Below the pieces are notes generated by a model, which did no database searches, was not told where the DNA came from, and saw nothing but the letters and a program-made list of their open reading frames with translations. The translations under genes were made by a program, and so were the position numbers. A stretch of 64,000 nt of DNA from Sclerodactyla briareus (Eukaryota; Echinodermata; Holothuroidea; Dendrochirotida; Sclerodactylidae): contig JAODTK010005596.1 of the NCBI GenBank assembly GCA_026419785.1, positions 99,217-163,216 of the forward strand, in the 5' to 3' direction. Within the stretch, counting starts at the first letter, position 1. Each line of letters begins with the position of its first letter. Of the stretch, positions 58,774-64,000 are shown piece by piece.

Positions 58774-59590
58774 ATCTAATTCAGGGTTTCCCAACCTTTT
58801 CCAACTGGGTACCATTTCACATTTTCGTGGTGCCACTGAGTACCACTGTATAGTACTATCTAAGCGGAGCGCCACCATAGGTTGGCACGGAGCGTCCAAG
58901 GAATTTTTGGCCCCAAAAGCTTTCCAGAGCCAGGAGATTGCATCTTGGAACATTTTTTCTGCTTTGAAACTATCTCTAAATTGGCATTTCTTGTTCTGAA
59001 ATTTTGTATTTATCAGAAACATTTTATCAGAAAAATATTTTTCCAGCTCCAGTCGATGAAAGCGATGTCCTTGATGATCACTCATCGCCGACAAGCAGCA
59101 CCCAGATTGTAGACGAGGAGGGGACGGGGTCCATGTGAGGTGGTATCTTCCTTCTCTTTGTCATTTTTTGAATATAAGTACATCATATCTATGCAATCTG
59201 GGTTGGCATTTTAGCCATCATTTAGAAGTCCAATTTGCCGTGCGAGATCTCTCACTTTTGCTAATTAATATTGCTGATTTTATGTGTAGAAATTGTTAAA
59301 AATAACGGTACATACCGGCGTTGATGTTAAATGTCCACTCCATTCAATGGGATGGTTGTAGCCACTCCTTTGTATTTATCCCAAGATCTCTGGATTTGTT
59401 TCGATCAATAAGTGCACAATGGCAGAAACAAATAGCTGTCAGCGCACAGCTTGAGGGACTCATGAGGGAGAATAAAATAGAATGCGAAAGAAAAATGGAG
59501 CGCACTGTGTACCACCCCACGTACCACCGTGAGAGTCCAAATGTACCACTGTGGTGGACGTACCACAGGTTGGGAACCCGAGATCGAATT
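58774..59590. mobile_element. Short hAT-type non-autonomous element
   Basis: The element spans 58782-59582. The left end begins CAGGGTTTCCCAACCTTTT, and the reverse complement of the right end contains CGGGTTCCCAACCTGTGGTAC, giving matching inverted termini. Flanking octamers are ATCTAATT (58774-58781) and ATCGAATT (59583-59590), identical at seven of eight positions. The termini resemble those of hAT elements known from animal genomes. Inside, GGTACC/GTACCAC words recur near both ends. No transposase is recognised; the open frames at 58747-59094 (minus) and 59321-59626 (plus) are likely chance. It is inserted in a family-4 repeat. Confidence 0.8.
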
Positions 59591-60750
59591 CAATTTGAAG
59601 AGAAGCGTTTTGTTCATGACCCTTAAAATGCCCATTTTGGCCCAATGACATGTAGATGACCTTTGAACTCAAATCCCTGAACCTGTATGTACCAGTGGGC
59701 CCTGATACACTGACCCAAACTGCCATCAAGGTTAACCAAGCAGTAGTCATGCTAGGAGTAGGAAAATCAGATTCAGACATTCTTTTAGATCCCACTCATG
59801 AAATATTTGTGGGAGGGAAATTACCTCTCAGTTCTTGGACTTTTTTCAACATTGAAATAAACATTTTACCGATTGAGATCTTCCGTTGTTTTGGAAACCT
59901 TCGGGAAAATCCTAGGGGGAATTCCCCTTGCAGACTTGACTCCTTAGTGCTAACTCTGTGACTAAGTGTTATGATACAAAAAGGAGTAGGAAGTAGCAAC
60001 TGTGGAAGAGGGTTGGCTAGATGGATAGACAAACATGGTAGATAGAGGGTAAAAGCCAATGCCAATGATGGCTACAGTATTTCCCATTGTGAAACGTCAC
60101 TATGATGACCTTTAAGGTGCTCAGTAGATGTGAGTATATGACTGGAGGTCAATTGATCTCCAATCATCGCACACCATCACAGCCTTCATCAATTGCATGA
60201 CTATCCAGCCTACCCGGTTCAATCCATATTGGGTCATTGTTAAAAGGGTGTATGGTCACAACTTCTGTCAACTTTGTGATTGACAAATAAAGTAACAGGA
60301 CCCACAGTCACTTTCAAGAGACCCGAGCTATACTTCCCGTACCAAAAACAAATGACGACAATGACTTACTCTCGTCACGTGATTGACTGCTTAACCAATT
60401 GGTATGAATACCCATGTGTGAGTCACCATGCTAATGGGCAAGGACGGTGCAGGACTCATTTTGGATGGGCTTGTGAGGGTGCCTTTGACCAATGGAAAAG
60501 TACATGCCTTGCAACTGGGGCCACCATATCTCTGTGCCTGAAATTAGGTCGATCCAGTAGCAGGTAGGTCCGGCACACGACATGATGATGAGTCATCAGC
60601 GACGAAAGTTAAGTGTGCAATCTGTTCGATTAAATGTCCGATTCCGTTATTTAGATTGAATTATGACATGACATGTTTCAAGCAGTAGGCTCAGGACCCA
60701 AAATTTACCATCCTGCAAAGAGAAGTGATGAGCAATTCTGAAGGACTTAC

Positions 60751-60865
60751 CAGTATCTTTCACAGCTTGTATCCATTGTAGCCTCGCTGGGTCAACGATA
60801 GGTGTTAACCAAAGTTTTGTCCACACAGTAGCACCATTCTGGCATGGATTACTTGCCATTCTTGA
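60751..60865 (-). CDS. EGF-like domain exon, 5'-most visible exon
   Basis: A GTAAGT donor lies at the left. The minus strand reads ASNPCQNGAT in one frame, C-V-D-K-T-L-V-N-T-Y-R-C in the next, and G-Y-N-G-Y-x-C-E-R at the end. One missing T after A-T would restore Cys3. The start (I-K-E-C in a shifted frame) is damaged and no AG acceptor is obvious, so the right end is approximate. In gene order it precedes the CUB exon, as the first EGF does in fibropellin I. The signal peptide exon was not seen. Confidence 0.75.
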
Positions 60866-63800
60866 TGAAGAAATTACCTGAATGAAGTAATTGTATGCTG
60901 GAGGTTAGACATGAGGAAATTTCAATCATTCACACAGCACACACAAAAGTAAGAATTTAGAAGGAAACAAACCCAAGAAAGTCTGTCTCATCTTCCATCT
61001 GCAAAAGTGATTTTGTATTCCCCTTTGGAAAACAGCCATGCTGTGATGTAACTTGTAAGTGACCAGTTGCTGTAATGCAGTTCTTGTCCATGAATTCCAT
61101 AGTGATCAAATAAAATAATATATATAAAGCCTGTGTTTTCATGACCGCGGGGGGCAGGCACTCGGGCGGTTTGGTAACACGTCCCTGCACAGCCACAGGA
61201 GGTGCCGCTTTTAAACACAAGCGAGCACCTCCTCCCCAATTGTTGATCACTGGACGCCCATACTAAGGGTTCAAACTAACACCTGTGTTCAATTTCTCAG
61301 AAAGAATTCTATTGAACGATAGCGCTCAAAAAACTATTACAACTTCAAAATTGGAGGTTTTGGAGATTCAATTAGCATATATACTGACACGTCAAATGGT
61401 TTTCAAAATGCAAATATGTGTCAAAGGCAATCCTGCACTTTAGCGGGTTTCATTATTACAAAATCAGCGACCATGATACTATATCCAAATGGGTTGTGCT
61501 GAACGAAAAGAAAACGGAGTTCTGGTGGACATGGCTGCAAAATAGAAAAAAAAAACAAATTGAAAACATTGTGAAAATTTGGAATGAAACCTAATGAAAA
61601 ATTGGTGAATGAAATTCCGAAATCCACTAAAAATATAATAGAAATTCTGTTGTATATCAGCCTATATAATTAGTTATTCAGTTGTTATTTCTATTAGAAA
61701 TGGGAATAACCGTTTGTTACGTTTTTAAAAATAGAAGAAATGGATTCATGATATTTATTCACAAGTGTTGTGTGATTGAAACGTTATGAGGTTGTTTGAA
61801 ACATGAGTTGAACATAGAATTGTTTCTCTACTCTGCATGATCGGGCTACAACTTACAAGCCAGTAAGATGGGAAATGCCATGAGAGCATGGGGGTGAGAT
61901 CGCTACCAGATCGATTAATGGAAAATGCTCCCGCTCCTCCACGTGCATAGAAAAGGTCTATAGAAAGTTAAAGAAGTAGGCAAACAGCGATAGCGAAGTT
62001 CCTCAATTTCATGGAGAAACACATTTAGCTAGGCATACAGAGCCTAACGTATGGGAATCCTGTACTAATCTCTGTCACAGAGGGGTAATGGACCACTGGG
62101 TCCTTTATTAGGTTGAGTCTCGTCTATTCGACACATGCTCTGTGTTTTAACGCTCCGCACGTATAACAACAAGAACGGCAACTGGACGTAAAAAGTTTAG
62201 TGATCCTTGCCTTTTTTCGGTCGGGCATACCATGATGATTCAGCTATATCAAAACCCTGCAAGACTGTGTGTTGCAACTCAAACACAGGTCCTTGACACA
62301 AAGACCCCAATCTCCTGCAAGATGCAATATTCACTAACCGCAAGAGATGCTTGTTGCTTGTTGACAAGGTCAAAAAGTCATCTGAGGGCATTGAAGTAAA
62401 ATATGAAACCAAATAAACTGGTAAGAAGTGTATCTTGAAGAGAGAAGGTAAAGTTAAGATTCATAACCAGTGAGGGCCAACGTTTTCCATTCAGTGTGGA
62501 AAGTTAACCAACGACGTAAACACTGAATCGGCAGACTGCAGGCAAGGCTTATTGATGAGGATCACTTTAGCGAAACTTATCACTCATAAGTAATGGGACT
62601 GTGGTCAAAGCAGATAGACTGAACGAAGTGGCCGTCCAGTTCTTTGATCGGACGACCAACATCATCAACATCATCGACCAATTGATAAAAAAAACAAAAA
62701 AAAAAATGAGTGCGTTTATGTGTGGGGAAGAGAAGTGCATGCTGCCCTACAGGCTATATATTGTCATTTATCCGCACTACCTGGACAAGGTGAGTCATGT
62801 TGTAAGTACATTCAGTGTCCAATAGCAGGGTGTTCTCTCACTGTTGGTCATTGTACCATATGTCAATAATTACTCTAATGTGACTAAGGGTAAGCCATTG
62901 ACAGTAAATCTTTTCAATTCGTACAGACAGAGTAGTCGTGTTCTTTTAAAGTGACTGTGGGTGTATCAATGTTCCATTATTTTTCAGGCGCAAAAGTGAC
63001 TGAGGGGTGCATCATTTTGTTGACCCAACTAAGTGCAATGACTCGCCTTATCCGGGGTACAAGGGGTGAGTCGTGCAATTACCAAGTGCATTAACTTTTA
63101 AATATTGATCAATAGCCATTTTACCCGTCCATCAAATGTCTTATTGCCATTTGAGGGTCAAACTTTTCACGAGGATTTCAAATAACATATTCCCTACCAC
63201 ATTGGTGGGATATAGGCCAACCCATGCAGCCCCCCCAAAACAAACATATCTGGCTGCATTTGGATAATATACAAATAGATATAGAACAGACAAGATTCCT
63301 TTGCAAATTTTCTAATGTGGGCTCAATTAATGTCGATCCAGTAAGACTTGTTTGTTGGCCAATTGTTTAACATTATGATTATCCCGGAAACCGCTTTTCC
63401 CAAATAGTCAAGTCATGTGACTGCAACACCAGCTAGATAGGCACTGGTGAAGAAGAGAGATATTTTATAGGACTCAAACCCCTACCCATTCTACTGGGGT
63501 ACAGGGTATGCCCTCACTTTTAGCTCAATAGCAAAAAATGCCAAAAATGGTGTGCCCTTCCCCACCTTTCAGAAGCTTCCTTGACCCTGCTTCTTCCTTC
63601 CCCCAACTCTACCTCGCGCTTATACACACACCACAAGTTACTCCATCTCATTAGGGCTTCTTGTCTATAAATAGGTAATAAAACAGGTAATTAAACCCAA
63701 TAGTCAGTCCTGCCTGTCAAGTAATTTACTTCCTGGAAGTTGCTTGAGGCGAAAGTGTTAATTAAATGTAAACAATCAGATAATCAGTAGACTGGGTTGC

Positions 63801-64000
63801 ACAAACGGAAGAATCATTGGAATACCACACTCTCAGTCCTCATGAGCATTTTTGCCAGTGCCAGGTACCTTTCCACACTGATGTCTGACAGGCAGTCAAA
63901 AGTTAATTGTGTGTTTACTGGCTACAATCTCACACCACAACTTAGGAGATTAAATCCTTTTGGGGATTGGGCCGGACCAATGTGAACCAGCCAAACAAGG
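60866..64000. other. Upstream intron or 5' region; contains second MITE copy
   Basis: The MITE at about 61125-61955 is listed separately. A possible plus-strand exon near 62601-62790 is described in the findings. The open frame at 60280-60567 just to the left and short frames up to 63985 show no recognised domain. No promoter could be assigned. Confidence 0.45.
61125..61955. mobile_element. Second copy of the TAA-flanked MITE family (diverged)
   Basis: Sequence 61310-61420 matches 20870-20985 (shared: 'gatagcgc', 'ggttttggagatt', 'aattagcat', 'gacacgtcaa', 'atgcaaatatgtgt'). Sequence 61800-61870 matches 21058-21125 ('acatga.ttg.acata', 'tctctgctctgca', 'acaagccagtaagat'). Ends resemble GTGTTTTCATG...GGGGGGCAGG on the left and CCACGTGCATAGAAAA on the right. 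Exact ends and target duplication are not resolved. Confidence 0.6.

Larger units (their letters stand above)
54823..60750. other. Intron(s) between the first EGF exon and the CUB exon
   Basis: Family-1 repeats fill 54950-56230 and 57490-58060, and a hAT element occupies 58782-59582. The exon for the first third of the CUB domain should lie here but was not recognised. Minus-strand frames at 57031-57300 and 57990-58379 have no domain signature. Confidence 0.5.

Noticed and set aside
60280-60567. Cysteine-containing plus-strand frame resembling an EGF module
   Set aside because: Spacing of the cysteines does not fit EGF, it is on the wrong strand, and no splice sites fit.

Overview
This is animal nuclear DNA: AT-rich, intron-dominated, and dense in interspersed and tandem repeats. 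No prokaryotic operon structure is visible. The one gene I can support lies on the minus strand, so its 5' side is to the right. It is spread over about 60 kb as short exons, most encoding one EGF-like domain each. In gene order they are one EGF exon (about 60751-60865), an exon holding the C-terminal two thirds of a CUB domain (54591-54822), then about seventeen exons carrying nineteen further EGF-like domains down to about position 430. Most EGF exons are close to 114 nt (38 codons) and appear to be phase 1 at both ends, the classical shuffled EGF exon. The order EGF, CUB, then many EGFs is that of the sea-urchin fibropellin I family (extracellular apical-lamina proteins that end in an avidin-like domain). 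Signal-peptide and avidin-like exons are not visible here and may lie outside the window. With hAT and TAA-flanked DNA transposons and a tRNA-derived SINE, this suggests a deuterostome marine invertebrate: echinoderm first, then hemichordate or cephalochordate. That assignment is inference.

Many EGF exons keep their cysteines and glycines only if the frame is changed once or twice, while others (38245-38358, 52763-52876, 19587-19695) read through cleanly. The same indel-type differences separate the two copies of a non-coding duplication at 5975-6945. Uncorrected indel errors in the assembly are therefore the simplest explanation, and pseudogenisation the main alternative.

The introns hold: a hAT element with a perfect 8-bp target duplication and a transposase C-terminal remnant (1645-3409); a GGACTC-rich hAT-like element (15024-15972); a short hAT-type element (58782-59582); two copies of a TAA-flanked MITE (20685-21297 and about 61125-61955); a tRNA-Met-like SINE with a duplicated body (33900-34400); a LINE 3' fragment (28120-28430); six long, same-orientation copies of a repeat rich in TGACCT half-sites; and several tandem arrays, including an 83-bp satellite ending about 45 bp from the CUB exon and a 79-nt G tract at 41745.

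No rRNA gene, functional tRNA gene, CRISPR array or promoter could be supported. Most open reading frames of 60-150 codons lie in repeats or introns and look like chance.
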